A stretch of 64,000 nucleotides of DNA from Allomuricauda sp. (GCF_013911645.1 NZ_JACESV010000001.1:248001-312000); one strand, 5' to 3'. Counted from the first letter of the stretch, positions 52,625 to 62,412 are shown. A program made the numbers and translations. The notes: generated by a model not told the origin, from the letters alone.

Positions 52625-54543
52625 GTAACAAATTTTTGAATGAGTACCTCAATAAGCGCCAGAAGCAACGCTAAAATAACAAACCATTTCCAATATGCGG
52701 TAATGTTGTTCTCCGCTTCCAGATATTCAAATAGTTCGGGAACGGAATCCATGGTGTTTACATTTTCCAAGGCTCCGATATCCAAGTATTTGAGTTGACT
52801 TTCCGCTCTGGGGTAATTAAAACTTATATTTTGTAGCCTTTGTTCGTTTTGTAAGATGGAAAAAATGCCATCTTCGGTCGGATTTTCGTCAAAAGTGAGC
52901 CGCACCCGATTTGGGAAAGTTTGTTGCAGCGGAATAAACCCATAACCTGCTTTGGATACCTCTAAAATATCGTCGTTGCCTATTTGAGCAGAAATATCCA
53001 CCATGGTTGTTTCACCAAGGGTTTGATAGGGTTTTGGTGTTTGCAAACTGGATTGTGCCATATTATAAAAGGTGGGCACAATCAACGGGGAGTTGATAAA
53101 ATTGGAGTTGTTCAATGCTAAGGGAACTGTAAAAACATACAGTCCATCATCCCCGGACAAAAACGAATCGCCACCTTCCAAGGACAAAGCTTTGGGCAAA
53201 GTGGTCTGTATTCTGAAATGTTCTTTTACGGATGGATATTGAAAATTGGTCACTTCTTGCTCGAAAACGTTGCGGTACAATGGATGGTCAAAGGTGATGG
53301 TAGTCAACTGGGCATCGGATGTGATTTTCTCCGAAAATTGTGTTGTGGACAAACTGGACAAAAACGTATTGTAAGAGGATAAATTACTGTCGATGGCAGG
53401 AACTATGATCAAGGTGCCGCCATCATTTTTAAAAGTGCGCAAGATATTTTGAAGGCTGCTTGGAATTGTAGCTAAATTATCCAGAATCACTACATTTTGA
53501 TTGTCCAAATTACTGTAATCCAATTGATTCAAACCAAATTTTTGTAAATCGAACTCGTTGCCCCGGAACAATCGGTTTAAATAATCGCTATCCGATTCAC
53601 TAATGGCCAATACCTTAATTTTTTCTTTGGAATTGATGTTGAAGAAAAACCGATTATCGTACCCCAATGCATTATCGATGATGCTCAAACGTCCGTTTAA
53701 CTCTTCACTGGCCGGAATGGTAAATTCGACTTCAGCATCTCTATTTGATTTAAATTTTGCAGCAGTTTTGGCAATCAATTCATCATCATTATAAAGAGAA
53801 ATGGGTAAGGCATTATTCTCGTTTCCTCCAGAAAGAAACACTTTTAATTTGGCCTGTTCGTTCAAGCCATCATCCACAAAAACGGAATCAATCGATACGT
53901 TTTGAACCTCCCGCGGCCGCATCGGAACAAAATGGGCCACCAAAGTTGAATCCAAATCGGTATTTCCATCGGATACCCTTTCTTGAAAATCAGAAATTAC
54001 GACCAAGTTTTTTATGCTACTACTGTTTTGCGAGAACAGACTGTTGGCCTTTAGGCCAATTTCGTTCAGGTTGAGTTGTTTGTACGAGTAGGGGAGCGAT
54101 AGCAACGAATTTTGAATGTCAGTTATGCGAACATTATTGAATGTTTTTTCGTTGGTGAACAGACTGAACTCCGTATCTCTCTCAATGTTTTTGATCAGAT
54201 CTTGGACAGCTTTTTCCAAAAGTGAAATGCCATTGTTCTTGGCTTGCATGCTGAAAGAATCGTCCAGATAAACAACGGTTTCCTTTTCTTGAAGCGCTGT
54301 TGTGGCCGAGGTAAACGGTTGCGCAAAGGCAATTATAATGGCAGCCAACAATAAGAGACGGGTAAACAGCAGCAGCCATTTTTTAAGCGTATTGCTTTTT
54401 CTGGACTCCGAAACCACTTTTTGTAGCATGGCCACATTGGTGAACGGGGTTTTGGTAAAGCGTCGTAACTGAAATAAATGGATTAAAATGGGTATGACTA
54501 GAAGAAAAAGTGCCCAAAGAATTTCTGGATGTTTAAACTGCAT
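52621..54543 (-). CDS. BatA-domain membrane protein with VWA-like region
   Basis: About 640 residues. It begins MQFKHPEILWALFLLVIPILI, the aerotolerance-regulator (BatA) N-terminal helix, with a second helix near residues 55-75, then a VWA-like domain starting at TVVYLDDSFSMQAKN (a DxSxS metal site), a long periplasmic part and a final membrane helix near the C-terminus (WKWFVILALLLALIEVLI). Such proteins may help assemble envelope complexes. The ATG at 54543 is preferred over one ten codons upstream. First gene of the operon with the dihydroorotase-like protein. Confidence 0.8.
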   Translation of the reverse strand: MQFKHPEILWALFLLVIPILIHLFQLRRFTKTPFTNVAMLQKVVSESRKSNTLKKWLLLFTRLLLLAAIIIAFAQPFTSATTALQEKETVVYLDDSFSMQAKNNGISLLEKAVQDLIKNIERDTEFSLFTNEKTFNNVRITDIQNSLLSLPYSYKQLNLNEIGLKANSLFSQNSSSIKNLVVISDFQERVSDGNTDLDSTLVAHFVPMRPREVQNVSIDSVFVDDGLNEQAKLKVFLSGGNENNALPISLYNDDELIAKTAAKFKSNRDAEVEFTIPASEELNGRLSIIDNALGYDNRFFFNINSKEKIKVLAISESDSDYLNRLFRGNEFDLQKFGLNQLDYSNLDNQNVVILDNLATIPSSLQNILRTFKNDGGTLIIVPAIDSNLSSYNTFLSSLSTTQFSEKITSDAQLTTITFDHPLYRNVFEQEVTNFQYPSVKEHFRIQTTLPKALSLEGGDSFLSGDDGLYVFTVPLALNNSNFINSPLIVPTFYNMAQSSLQTPKPYQTLGETTMVDISAQIGNDDILEVSKAGYGFIPLQQTFPNRVRLTFDENPTEDGIFSILQNEQRLQNISFNYPRAESQLKYLDIGALENVNTMDSVPELFEYLEAENNITAYWKWFVILALLLALIEVLIQKFVT

Positions 54544-54758
54544 TCCCAACATTGCTTGATCAAAGATAGGCATTAAAACATTCTGATTTCAAACTTCATT
54601 TATCAATTATCTATGACGATTAAACAATTACTAATGAACCTATTTTGATTGTGGGCGGGGTGAAGCATCTTTTTTGACACGAATTTCACGAATGACTCGA
54701 ATATACTTAATTGTCAATTTCGAACGAATGTGAGAAATCTAACTCGAAACAGGTTTAG

Positions 54759-55766
54759 TCAGCAAAAAAAGAAGTAATCCTGCATGGGCGATTGTCCCAA
54801 TTCTGAAAAGTATTCCCTGATTTCTTCTTGGGCTTCCTCATTGGCAACGGTGATAATGCTTTGTGGATTGTCCAGTTCTTGTAATGCCTCAAAATGGACG
54901 AGTTCCTTGCCGTAAATTTCTTTGCCGATTTTCTTGGGGTTATCACATAACCAAACAAAATCATGCCCCTGTCTTTTTAACCCTTTTGCGATATTCTTCC
55001 CTTTAAATCCAGCCCCCCAAACTACCAACGAACGGGTGTCATCGTAATCCAACCGTATAAAATAATGGAGTTTAATGTCCAAAAAATAGTTTTGCGCGTA
55101 ATGCTCGTGGGTGCGGGAGGTACGGGTATCGTAATCGCGCCAAAGGTGCAGCACTTGGTCGCATGGAATAATTTTAAATCCATGTTCATAAAATCTAAAG
55201 GTTAGGTCGTAATCTTCGGGATAGCGTTGGGGCTCAAAACCTTTGCATTTTTCAAAATCTTCACGGTGGACCATCCAGCAAGGAGAGGGGATCACACATT
55301 CCTTATAAATTTCATCATAATTATTGCCCGTTGATGTTAATTGGTTCAACCATTTCTCATACCGCTCGTAACCATTGCTGATACCTCGGTCGGAAAAATA
55401 TTTTACCTGTCCAACAGTGACATGCCCAATCCCGTTTTCAACTATAGCGTTTACCATTACCTCCAATCTGGTAGGCTTCATGATATCATCAGAATCCATG
55501 CGAGTCACAAAGCTCCCACTACTTTGGGCGTATGCCGTTTGGAGCGCAGGAATAATCCCCATGCCTTTGTTTTGGAAGATTTTGATGCGCTCATCCTTTT
55601 TGGAGTAGGAGGTAAGGAACTCAAAACTCTCATCGGTGGAATGGTCGTTAACGGCTAAAACCTCCCAATTGGTATACGTTTGATTCAAAATGGAATCAAA
55701 ACATTCGGGCAAAAAATTTGCTGTGTTTTTAAAAGGAATGATGATGCTGACCTTACCGTTTTGCAT
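54759..55766 (-). CDS. Family 2 glycosyltransferase with a C-terminal Rossmann-like extension
   Basis: A 335-residue GT2 enzyme: VSIIIPFKNTANFLPECFDS at the N-terminus, DDIMKP with the metal-binding DxD, and a typical GT-A core up to about residue 240. The last 90 residues (VVWGAGFKGKNIAKGLKRQG, a GxGxxG-type nucleotide-binding start) look like a separate Rossmann-like domain. The sugar and acceptor are unknown. It is a single gene bounded on its upstream side by a miniature inverted-repeat element. Confidence 0.85.
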   Translation of the reverse strand: MQNGKVSIIIPFKNTANFLPECFDSILNQTYTNWEVLAVNDHSTDESFEFLTSYSKKDERIKIFQNKGMGIIPALQTAYAQSSGSFVTRMDSDDIMKPTRLEVMVNAIVENGIGHVTVGQVKYFSDRGISNGYERYEKWLNQLTSTGNNYDEIYKECVIPSPCWMVHREDFEKCKGFEPQRYPEDYDLTFRFYEHGFKIIPCDQVLHLWRDYDTRTSRTHEHYAQNYFLDIKLHYFIRLDYDDTRSLVVWGAGFKGKNIAKGLKRQGHDFVWLCDNPKKIGKEIYGKELVHFEALQELDNPQSIITVANEEAQEEIREYFSELGQSPMQDYFFFC

Positions 55767-55773
55767 GCTGCAA

Positions 55774-55956
55774 GGTAACTAATTCTGATTGTCCGCAATC
55801 AACCAAAATGCACTGTCACTTCGAGCCTTTCGACTCCGCTCAAGATAAACTTAAGTAGAGAAGTTATTGAACCCAATGTCTTAAAAATGAGGTCTCGACT
55901 GCGCTCGACCTGACAACTTTTTGTTTATATGGTTGATTGCGGACAATTAGTTAACC
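55774..55956. mobile_element. MITE-like element with about 27-bp inverted repeats
   Basis: A 183-bp unit. The left end reads GGTAACTAATT...GTCCGCAATCAACCA and the right end reads TGGTTGATTGCGGAC then AATTAGTTAACC, an inverted repeat with one small indel (16 bases perfect around TTGTCCGCAATCAACC). Inside are TCGACTCCGCTC and TCGACTGCGCTCGA repeat cores. There is no gene inside. It could be a non-autonomous element or a folded regulatory repeat. Confidence 0.6.
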
Positions 55957-56012
55957 AAATAACTCAGTAACTGTTTGCAATATCATTGTTTTTCAACCCA
56001 TAATGGTTTAGT

Positions 56013-56708
56013 TCAATAACTTTTTAAGGCTTTGTCAATGGCTTCTTTTACCATTGTCTCCATAATATCATATCCTGCTTTGGTGACGTGCACTTCGTCC
56101 GTAGTTAACTTGGACTGCATTCCATTTCTATCATCAACCATTTCAGAGAAATAGTCCAAATACATTACGTTCTGGGCTTTGGTCATATCTTTGAGCAATG
56201 CATTTAGCTTTGGAATTTTAACGTTTGGATTCAACCCTGGACGCCACGGATAATCGTAAGCAGGCAGTACGGAACAAACGATTGGTTTAATGCCATTTGC
56301 TTTTGCCAGTTCTACCATGGAAAGGATATTGTCGTGTATTTGTTTTAGTGTCATGGGGCCTGTATTGCCCGCAATATCGTTGGTTCCAGCCAAAATAACG
56401 ACAACTTTGGGATTTAGATCAATCACATCTTGACGGAAACGAAGCAGCATCTGTGGCGTGGTCTGTCCGCCGATGCCTCGGTTTACAAAAGGGTGGTCCT
56501 TAAAAAACTCAGGATGGGCATCTTTCCACATTTCGGTAATGGAATTGCCCATGAACACTACGCGGTTTTCACCGTCTGCGGGAGCGGTGAGTTCGGCATT
56601 TGCATTTTTATACTTTTCCAAGTTGGGCCAATCTTGGGCATTGATTTTAGAAGTGCCCATCAATCCTAAAAAAGAAAGCATCATCCAGAGTATGGTTTGT
56701 TTTTTCAC
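56013..56708 (-). CDS. SGNH/GDSL-type esterase, secreted
   Basis: A protein of about 231 residues with a signal peptide (KKQTILWMMLSFLGLMGTSKINA) and the SGNH blocks: VVFMGNSITEMW (Ser), GTNDIAG (Asn) and DEVHVTKAGY (Asp-His). It probably deacylates a carbohydrate or lipid in the periplasm or outside the cell. The start is a GTG at 56708, chosen because it precedes the signal peptide; the longer upstream frame to 56750 would overlap the neighbouring small gene. Confidence 0.82.
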   Translation of the reverse strand: MKKQTILWMMLSFLGLMGTSKINAQDWPNLEKYKNANAELTAPADGENRVVFMGNSITEMWKDAHPEFFKDHPFVNRGIGGQTTPQMLLRFRQDVIDLNPKVVVILAGTNDIAGNTGPMTLKQIHDNILSMVELAKANGIKPIVCSVLPAYDYPWRPGLNPNVKIPKLNALLKDMTKAQNVMYLDYFSEMVDDRNGMQSKLTTDEVHVTKAGYDIMETMVKEAIDKALKSY

Positions 56709-56739
56709 TTGTGTGGTTTTTGCTAAAAATAGAAAATTA

Positions 56740-57009
56740 TCATTGTACAAATAGCAAATACATCACAAAAAACAGAAGGACGGTTGCTATGATGGCATAA
56801 AACATCTGCCGTTTTTCTTTCTCTTTTTGGATAAACATTTTTTTACGGATTCGAGCTACGTCCCGTCGGGTAGATTTTTTGAAATGTAATTTTGTGACGT
56901 TTTTTTTGCCATAGACATCACCTTTAGAAGCTAACTTTCTTTTTTTTAACATGCTTCGATTGGCCTTTAAGCTTTTTATGGCATGCATCATACTTCCTTC
57001 ACCTCCCAT
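56740..57009 (-). CDS. Hypothetical small basic membrane protein
   Basis: An 89-residue frame, lysine/arginine-rich (LKKRKLASKGDVYGKKNV, RRDVARIRKKMFIQKEK), ending in one membrane helix (MFYAIIATVLLFFVMYLLFV). It probably sits in the inner membrane with its basic part in the cytoplasm. I do not recognise a family. The start could be the MM at codons 7-8 instead. It lies 32 bases before the SGNH gene on the same strand. Confidence 0.55.
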   Translation of the reverse strand: MGGEGSMMHAIKSLKANRSMLKKRKLASKGDVYGKKNVTKLHFKKSTRRDVARIRKKMFIQKEKEKRQMFYAIIATVLLFFVMYLLFVQ

Positions 57010-57091
57010 AATTGATATATTTTACCATATAAGTATGATTAATTACATTTTTGTTACACAAAAGGCTACTTTTCGGATTTTTCTTCAACAA

Positions 57092-57126
57092 AAAAGCGGC
57101 ATGACTTAAAATGTCATACCGCTTTT
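57092..57126 (-). terminator. Terminator of the S10 peptidase gene
   Basis: AAAAGCGG...ATGAC pairs with GTCAT...CCGCTTTT around a TTAAAAT loop; on the minus strand a run of T follows. It lies downstream of the S10 peptidase stop codon at 57247. Confidence 0.75.
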
Positions 57127-57246
57127 GTAAACTATGAATATTGTTTGAATCCCTCATTGAGGGTTTGATTCCCCGACGTTCTACGTCGAAATGAATTAAT
57201 TTATTTCATTTGAATACCTCGTGGGCTTGCCACCGAAGTAGTTGAT

Positions 57247-58731
57247 TTAATATTTCGCGCTCTTTCCTTTGGCTTGGGTTCTTAAAATGAACGCTCTAAT
57301 ATCGTCGTTGGCCGATTTTAAATCTTCTTTTCTCAAATACATCATGTGACCGGAACGGTATCCTTTAAACTCAAATCGGTCTTTCATTCTACCGCTAGGG
57401 TCTACTTGCGACATGGTGTACTTGGCCGCAAAATAGGTGCAGGCGCCATCGTAATAACCCGATTGCACCAAAACGTTCAAGTATGGATTTTGTGCCATCG
57501 CTTGACGTAGATTGTCCCTTACGTTATCATCATCATTGTCCCAGGGATGTACAGGGCCGAACATATTGTACTTAATGTCAGTTTTAAAATCAAGCTCTTC
57601 TTGCAAGTAATAATTAATGGCAGGGGTAAAACTGTGCAACCAAGAGGTCAACTCGGGTGAATAATCGGGTCGGGTTCCTGCCAATGTTTTGTCGATTCCC
57701 AAATAACGGCTATCCAAACGCCCGATCGTGTATCCGCCTTTATCTCGCAACAAAGCTTTCCAAAAGAATTGCGTAGGCACATCCAAATTGTGGTCAATAA
57801 TGTCTTTTGCATCCAATCCGGAATAACGCGCCATTTTATCGGCAATGGCTTTACGCTCAGATTCGGGAATAAAACCACCTTTGGCGATAGCCGGCAATAA
57901 TTCATTAATTGTGAATTCTTCCACCTCTGGCAACACTTCCAACAGGTCTTTGCTTTGCAAATCGGATGGCAGGGCTTTGTGGTGCCATGCTGCGGCAGCA
58001 AAATAAGGAAGGTTCAAGGCACTGGAAACGGGGTCGTTGTCACGGAATACCTTGTAATCGGCTGGGGAAACCATAATTACCCCGTTCAAATACATCCATT
58101 GTTGGTTTTGAAGTGCCAAGGAAAGGCCCATAACACGGGTGCCTCCGTAACTTTCACCCACAATATATTTAGGGGAGTTCCAACGGTTGTTTCTAGATAC
58201 AAAAGTGTTCAGCCATTCGGCCAAATATTTGGTATCTGCATTGATTCCGAAGAATTTTTTACGGTCCACTTCTTTTCCTGTTTCGGGAATGGTACGTGAA
58301 TAGCCTGTGTTCACAGGGTTTACGTAAACAATATCGGTTACGTCCAAAACGGAATACGGGTTTTCCTTAACGCCATAGGGTTGCACGGGATACCCTTCAT
58401 CATCAATTTTAAGAATACGCGGACCTGTGTAGGCCAAGTGCATCCAAACCGAACCGGAGCCCGGTCCGCCGTTAAAGGAAATCAACAAGGGTCGCGAAGA
58501 CCTATCCTTTACACCATTTTTGGTGTAGTAAGTGTAATGCAAGGATGCAATCGGTTCCCCCAATTCATCCCAAACGGGTTGGGTTCCTGTAGTCGCGGTG
58601 TAGTCAATGTTGGAACCGTTGATGGTTACGGAATGTTGTGTGGTTACTGTGGTGTCAACGGGTAATTTTCTACTTTGGGCAAAGGCAAATGACGTGCAAA
58701 ACGCCATGCCTAACAATACGAGTTTTTTCAT
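57247..58731 (-). CDS. S10 family serine carboxypeptidase-like protein, secreted
   Basis: A 494-residue protein with a signal peptide (KKLVLLGMAFCTSFAFAQ). The oxyanion motif FNGGPGSGSVWMHL and nucleophile box VGESYGGTRV are those of family S10, with the aspartate and histidine in the C-terminal part (QSGYYDGACTY; GYRSGHMMYL). It removes C-terminal residues from peptides, probably in the periplasm or outside. Length fits bacterial S10 members. Single gene with its own terminator. Confidence 0.9.
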   Translation of the reverse strand: MKKLVLLGMAFCTSFAFAQSRKLPVDTTVTTQHSVTINGSNIDYTATTGTQPVWDELGEPIASLHYTYYTKNGVKDRSSRPLLISFNGGPGSGSVWMHLAYTGPRILKIDDEGYPVQPYGVKENPYSVLDVTDIVYVNPVNTGYSRTIPETGKEVDRKKFFGINADTKYLAEWLNTFVSRNNRWNSPKYIVGESYGGTRVMGLSLALQNQQWMYLNGVIMVSPADYKVFRDNDPVSSALNLPYFAAAAWHHKALPSDLQSKDLLEVLPEVEEFTINELLPAIAKGGFIPESERKAIADKMARYSGLDAKDIIDHNLDVPTQFFWKALLRDKGGYTIGRLDSRYLGIDKTLAGTRPDYSPELTSWLHSFTPAINYYLQEELDFKTDIKYNMFGPVHPWDNDDDNVRDNLRQAMAQNPYLNVLVQSGYYDGACTYFAAKYTMSQVDPSGRMKDRFEFKGYRSGHMMYLRKEDLKSANDDIRAFILRTQAKGKSAKY

Positions 58732-58873
58732 TTTTACGGGTTGAATTAGTCAAGTTCATAAAAATAGGGAATTTGAAGATTCTTATACAGACAAAAGCTC
58801 TGAAAATGCATGAAGGTGCATTCGATTGTTCTATTATGTGTAAATTTAATAGCGTTAACTAAATCTATATTCC

Positions 58874-60013
58874 ATGAAAAGTCTCACCCGAAGAAATTTT
58901 AATACCCTGACCGCAAAAGGCATAGGAGGTGCCGCCTTGTTATCATCGGTGCCGTTTGCCTGTGCCATGGGAGCCAATCAGGATAAAAAGAAGCTGGGCA
59001 TTGCCTTAGTTGGACTTGGTAGTTATAGCACCTATCAATTAACGCCTGCTTTGCAGGATACCCAACATTGCTATTTGGCAGGAATTGTTACCGGAACTCC
59101 CGAAAAGGAAAAGGTTTGGGCCGATAAATACGGTATTCCTAAAAAGAACATTTACAACTATCAAAATTTTGATGATATTGCCAACAACCCCGAAATTGAT
59201 GTGGTATATGTGGTGCTTCCCAACAGTATGCATGCCGAATTTAGTATTCGTGCCGCTAAAGCAGGCAAGCATGTTATCTGTGAAAAACCTATGGGCATTA
59301 GCGTGGCAGAGTGTGATGCCATCATAAATGCATGTAATGAAGCTGGCGTAAAACTGGGCATGGGTTATCGCTTACATTCCGAGCCCTATACGCAGCAGGT
59401 AAAGGAATTTGTCAGGGAAAAAACCTTTGGCGATGTGTTGTTTGTTTCCGCAGATGCCGCCTACCGATCCACGGGCAATCCAGACCAATGGCGTTTGGAC
59501 AAAAAACTTTCGGGAGGAGGCGCTTTAATGAATATGGGCGTGTATGCTGTGCAAAGTGCCATTTATGGTACGGGTGAAAATCCAATTTCGGTGGCTGCAC
59601 AGGAATTTAGCACCAGACCTGAGTATTTTAAAGACACTGACGAGACCATTACGGCACAATTTGAATTCCCGAGTGGGGCAGTGGGCAACATTTCCACTTC
59701 GCACAATTTTAATGCGAATGCGATGTATGTTTCCGGGACTTCGGGATGGTTTCGGTTACAGCCTGCCAATAATTATGGTCCGTTGAGCGGGGTGACTTCT
59801 AATGGTGATGTTATTAAATTTCCGCACGAGAGCCAGCAGAAATTGCAAATGGACGATTTTGCCCGGCACGTATTGTTCGACGAGCCCAACAAAGCGCCCG
59901 GTGAAATGGGTAAACGCGATATGATGATCGTGGAAGCCATTTACAAATCCATTGCGAATGGGGGAGAAACCATTTCCTTGGATTTTGAACCTGGTTTTGG
60001 GTTTGGGGGATGA
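58874..60013 (+). CDS. Gfo/Idh/MocA family oxidoreductase with Tat-type signal
   Basis: A 379-residue NAD(P)-dependent oxidoreductase. It opens with a twin-arginine signal (LTRRNFNTLTAKGIGGAALL), then a Rossmann domain with GLGSY, the EKPMG motif around residue 136 (HVICEKPMGIS) and a C-terminal alpha/beta substrate domain. Family members act on sugars or sugar derivatives; the Tat signal implies export with bound cofactor. The substrate is unknown. Preceded by an AT-rich leader; a 187-base gap without a gene follows. Confidence 0.85.
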   Translation: MKSLTRRNFNTLTAKGIGGAALLSSVPFACAMGANQDKKKLGIALVGLGSYSTYQLTPALQDTQHCYLAGIVTGTPEKEKVWADKYGIPKKNIYNYQNFDDIANNPEIDVVYVVLPNSMHAEFSIRAAKAGKHVICEKPMGISVAECDAIINACNEAGVKLGMGYRLHSEPYTQQVKEFVREKTFGDVLFVSADAAYRSTGNPDQWRLDKKLSGGGALMNMGVYAVQSAIYGTGENPISVAAQEFSTRPEYFKDTDETITAQFEFPSGAVGNISTSHNFNANAMYVSGTSGWFRLQPANNYGPLSGVTSNGDVIKFPHESQQKLQMDDFARHVLFDEPNKAPGEMGKRDMMIVEAIYKSIANGGETISLDFEPGFGFGG

Positions 60014-60200
60014 GTTGGGTCGATTGAAGAATTGGAGGTATTTTAAATTGGTATTTGCCCGTTACTTTCTATATTGGCTTTGTACTTGTGTCATAATGTT
60101 TAGGTTCCGTGAAGCAAATATCCTTAGCGCTATCTTTTAATCCGAAAAGGTCTAAACCGTTTCTCTGAAAAAAAAATGTAATTCGCTAACGTCAATCAAA

Positions 60201-60746
60201 ATGAATAAAAAAGAAACTTTGGAACAACTACGTTACCCTATTGGAAAATTTGAGGTTCCTGATACCATCACAAAAAATAATTTGAAGGAATGGATTTCCG
60301 TTTTGGAACAGTTGCCCCAACGTTTGAGCGATTTGGTTACTCCATTGTCCGAGGAACAGCTCGAAACCCCTTATCGACCAGGGGGTTGGACTGTTCGCCA
60401 AGTGGTCCATCATATTTCCGATAGCCATCACAATAGTTATATTCGCTTTAAATGGGCACTTACAGAAGATACTCCTACAATTAAAGCTTACGATGAAAAG
60501 GCTTGGGCCGAATTGTTCGATACCCGTACCGCGCCCATATTAATGTCGCTTTACCATTTGAGTGCCATACACGCCAAGTTGGTTTATTTGCTGAAAGGGC
60601 TTTCCGAAGGAGATTTAAAAAGAAGCTTTATACACCCCGATGGAAACCAAGAGACCACTTTGGAAGAAAACATAGCTCGCTACGCTTGGCACAGCAATCA
60701 TCATTTTGCCCATATTGAAAACTTGGTAGAGCGCGAAGGGTGGTAA
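60201..60746 (+). CDS. DinB/YfiT-like metal-dependent enzyme, probable thiol transferase
   Basis: A 181-residue protein of the DinB four-helix-bundle superfamily, close to YfiT/BstA. The metal-binding histidines are in VRQVVHHISDSHHNSY and HSNHHFAHI. YfiT-type proteins are annotated as bacillithiol transferases or metal hydrolases; the thiol used here is not known. Ends one base before the convergent GNAT gene. Confidence 0.8.
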   Translation: MNKKETLEQLRYPIGKFEVPDTITKNNLKEWISVLEQLPQRLSDLVTPLSEEQLETPYRPGGWTVRQVVHHISDSHHNSYIRFKWALTEDTPTIKAYDEKAWAELFDTRTAPILMSLYHLSAIHAKLVYLLKGLSEGDLKRSFIHPDGNQETTLEENIARYAWHSNHHFAHIENLVEREGW

Positions 60747-60747
60747 C

Positions 60748-61290
60748 CTAAAGGTTTTTGGTTAAGATCCACATGGCCTTCTCGGTAGGTTTAACGCGGG
60801 GCAAAACCACCTCGCTCTCCCGTTTGATGGTAAATCCGTTTTTTTGATAGAAATGAATCGGGTTTCCTTTTTGCATGGCATCCAACCAAACGATTTTCTT
60901 GTTCAAGTCTCTCGCCGTATCTTCAATAAATTGAAGCACTTGTTTGCCTATTCCTTTACCGGAGTGTTCTTTCAGCAAATATATTTTCTCAGCTTTAAGC
61001 GCATCTGTATCTGCAATTTCATCGATACCACAGTTTTTTACCAATTTAAGGATACCAACGTTTTTATTGTTTTGTTGAATTAAATAGTTGAACGCATTGG
61101 GGTCCTGAAGTTCACGCTCAACAACTTCTTTGGTCAGTCCGTACGAAATATAGGGGGTTGGATCTTCGTTCTCCCATAAGTGGAGGTAATGTTCGCAGTA
61201 CGATTTTACGCCAACAGCCAAATATTCATTTAAGTTATCTTGGATAACGGGTTCCAAGCTTACCATGTTTTTTTGAACAGTAAGAGTCAT
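60748..61290 (-). CDS. GNAT family N-acetyltransferase
   Basis: A 180-residue single-domain GNAT enzyme with the acetyl-CoA-binding motif in IYLLKEHSGKGIGKQVLQF (Q/RxxGxG/A-type loop) followed by WLDAMQKGNPIHFYQKNGF, the typical C-terminal part. The acceptor substrate is unknown. Same strand as the thioredoxin-like gene 15 bases upstream, so probably cotranscribed with it. Confidence 0.85.
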   Translation of the reverse strand: MTLTVQKNMVSLEPVIQDNLNEYLAVGVKSYCEHYLHLWENEDPTPYISYGLTKEVVERELQDPNAFNYLIQQNNKNVGILKLVKNCGIDEIADTDALKAEKIYLLKEHSGKGIGKQVLQFIEDTARDLNKKIVWLDAMQKGNPIHFYQKNGFTIKRESEVVLPRVKPTEKAMWILTKNL

Positions 61291-61304
61291 TCTTTATTAT
61301 AGTG

Positions 61305-61865
61305 CTAGGTGTTGATCCATTTAATATTGCAGCCCAGACTTGGCTTTTGCTCGGAATTTACAGCTTTACCATCCAAAACGGCATCCATTGCATTTTTAAG
61401 GTCCGTTCCTGTAAGTGGAATTCCGTTTCCCGGTCTGGAGTCGTCTAATTGACCGCGGTAGACCAAGGACAAATTCGCATCAAAGAGATAGAAATCGGGA
61501 GTACAGGCCGCATCGTATGCCTTTGCTGTTTCTTGTGTTTCGTCATATAAATAGGGAAACGTATAGCCTTCCTTTTTGGCTTTCTCGGTCATTAAATGCG
61601 GAGCATCTTGTGGATAGTTTTCCACATCGTTGCTGGAAATGGCCACAAAGGCAATTCCTTTTTCCTGATATTCTTGAGCCAACTTTACGATCATCGGGTT
61701 TACATGAACCACAAAAGGGCAGTGGTTGCAAATAAACATTACCACGGTCCCTTTTTCTCCTTTCAGCTCGTCCAAAGAGCGTTTTTTATTGGAAACGGTG
61801 TCCAACAGTTCAAAGTTGGGAGCCTTGGTGCCCAAAGGGAGCATGTTACTGGGAGTCCTAGCCAT
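61305..61865 (-). CDS. Thioredoxin-like (AhpC/TSA-type) redox protein
   Basis: A 186-residue thioredoxin-fold protein with the active site FICNHCPFV (C46, C49), a CxxC variant seen in a family of redoxin-domain proteins. DSRPGNGIPLTGTDLKNAMD follows the fold. There is no signal peptide, so it is likely cytoplasmic. Exact partner unknown; it may reduce disulfides or peroxides. Probably in an operon with the GNAT gene. Confidence 0.82.
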   Translation of the reverse strand: MARTPSNMLPLGTKAPNFELLDTVSNKKRSLDELKGEKGTVVMFICNHCPFVVHVNPMIVKLAQEYQEKGIAFVAISSNDVENYPQDAPHLMTEKAKKEGYTFPYLYDETQETAKAYDAACTPDFYLFDANLSLVYRGQLDDSRPGNGIPLTGTDLKNAMDAVLDGKAVNSEQKPSLGCNIKWINT

Positions 61866-61914
61866 TGTTCTTAAATTTTAGGATTGTACAAGGTCGTATA
61901 TGGTAAAAATAAAA

Positions 61915-61943
61915 AAACGACCTGCAAAAAATACAGGTCGTTT
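61915..61943 (-). terminator. Terminator of the DUF3276 gene
   Basis: AAACGACCTG pairs with CAGGTCGTTT around a 9-base loop; T-rich on the minus strand. It lies 23 bases after the DUF3276 stop codon. Confidence 0.8.
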
Positions 61944-61965
61944 AATTTTTTTAAAGGAGATGTTT

Positions 61966-62337
61966 TTAGATATCGTCGAAACTTACATCGGTAAAGTTGC
62001 CCGATGCAGCCCCGTTTTCACTAAAACTGTTTTCTTCCTTTTTAAAATCTTTTTGGTGGCGTTCGGAGATAACCTCGGTACCTTTTTCGTCAATAATGTA
62101 GTCCATCATCTCTTCCATAATCTCACGGAAAGCACTAAAATCTTCTTTGTACAGATAAATCTTGTGCTTTTTGTAGTGGAAAGAACCATCGTCGTGGGTA
62201 AACTTTTTACTTTCGGTGATGGTAAGGTAGTAATCTCCGGCCTTGGTACTTCTTACGTCAAAAAAATAGGTTCTTCTTCCTGCTCTTAAGACTTTCGAAT
62301 AAATCTCTTCCTGATCCATTGTATCTTTCTGGCCCAT
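61966..62337 (-). CDS. DUF3276 family PUR-type nucleic-acid-binding protein
   Basis: A 123-residue protein with the PUR-alpha-like pattern YFFDVRSTKAGDYYLTITESKK and HKIYLYKEDFSAFREIM, known as DUF3276 in Bacteroidota and related to single-strand DNA/RNA-binding PUR proteins. It has an acidic C-terminal tail. A role in RNA or DNA binding is likely from family, not tested. Followed by a clean terminator; the ABC transporter gene lies upstream on the same strand in a separate unit. Confidence 0.85.
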   Translation of the reverse strand: MGQKDTMDQEEIYSKVLRAGRRTYFFDVRSTKAGDYYLTITESKKFTHDDGSFHYKKHKIYLYKEDFSAFREIMEEMMDYIIDEKGTEVISERHQKDFKKEENSFSENGAASGNFTDVSFDDI

Positions 62338-62412
62338 ATGGTATAGTGTATTTAGTACTATGTTGAATTATGTCATCAAAAATGTAAAAAAAAAGCTAAT
62401 TCAGCAACTTTT

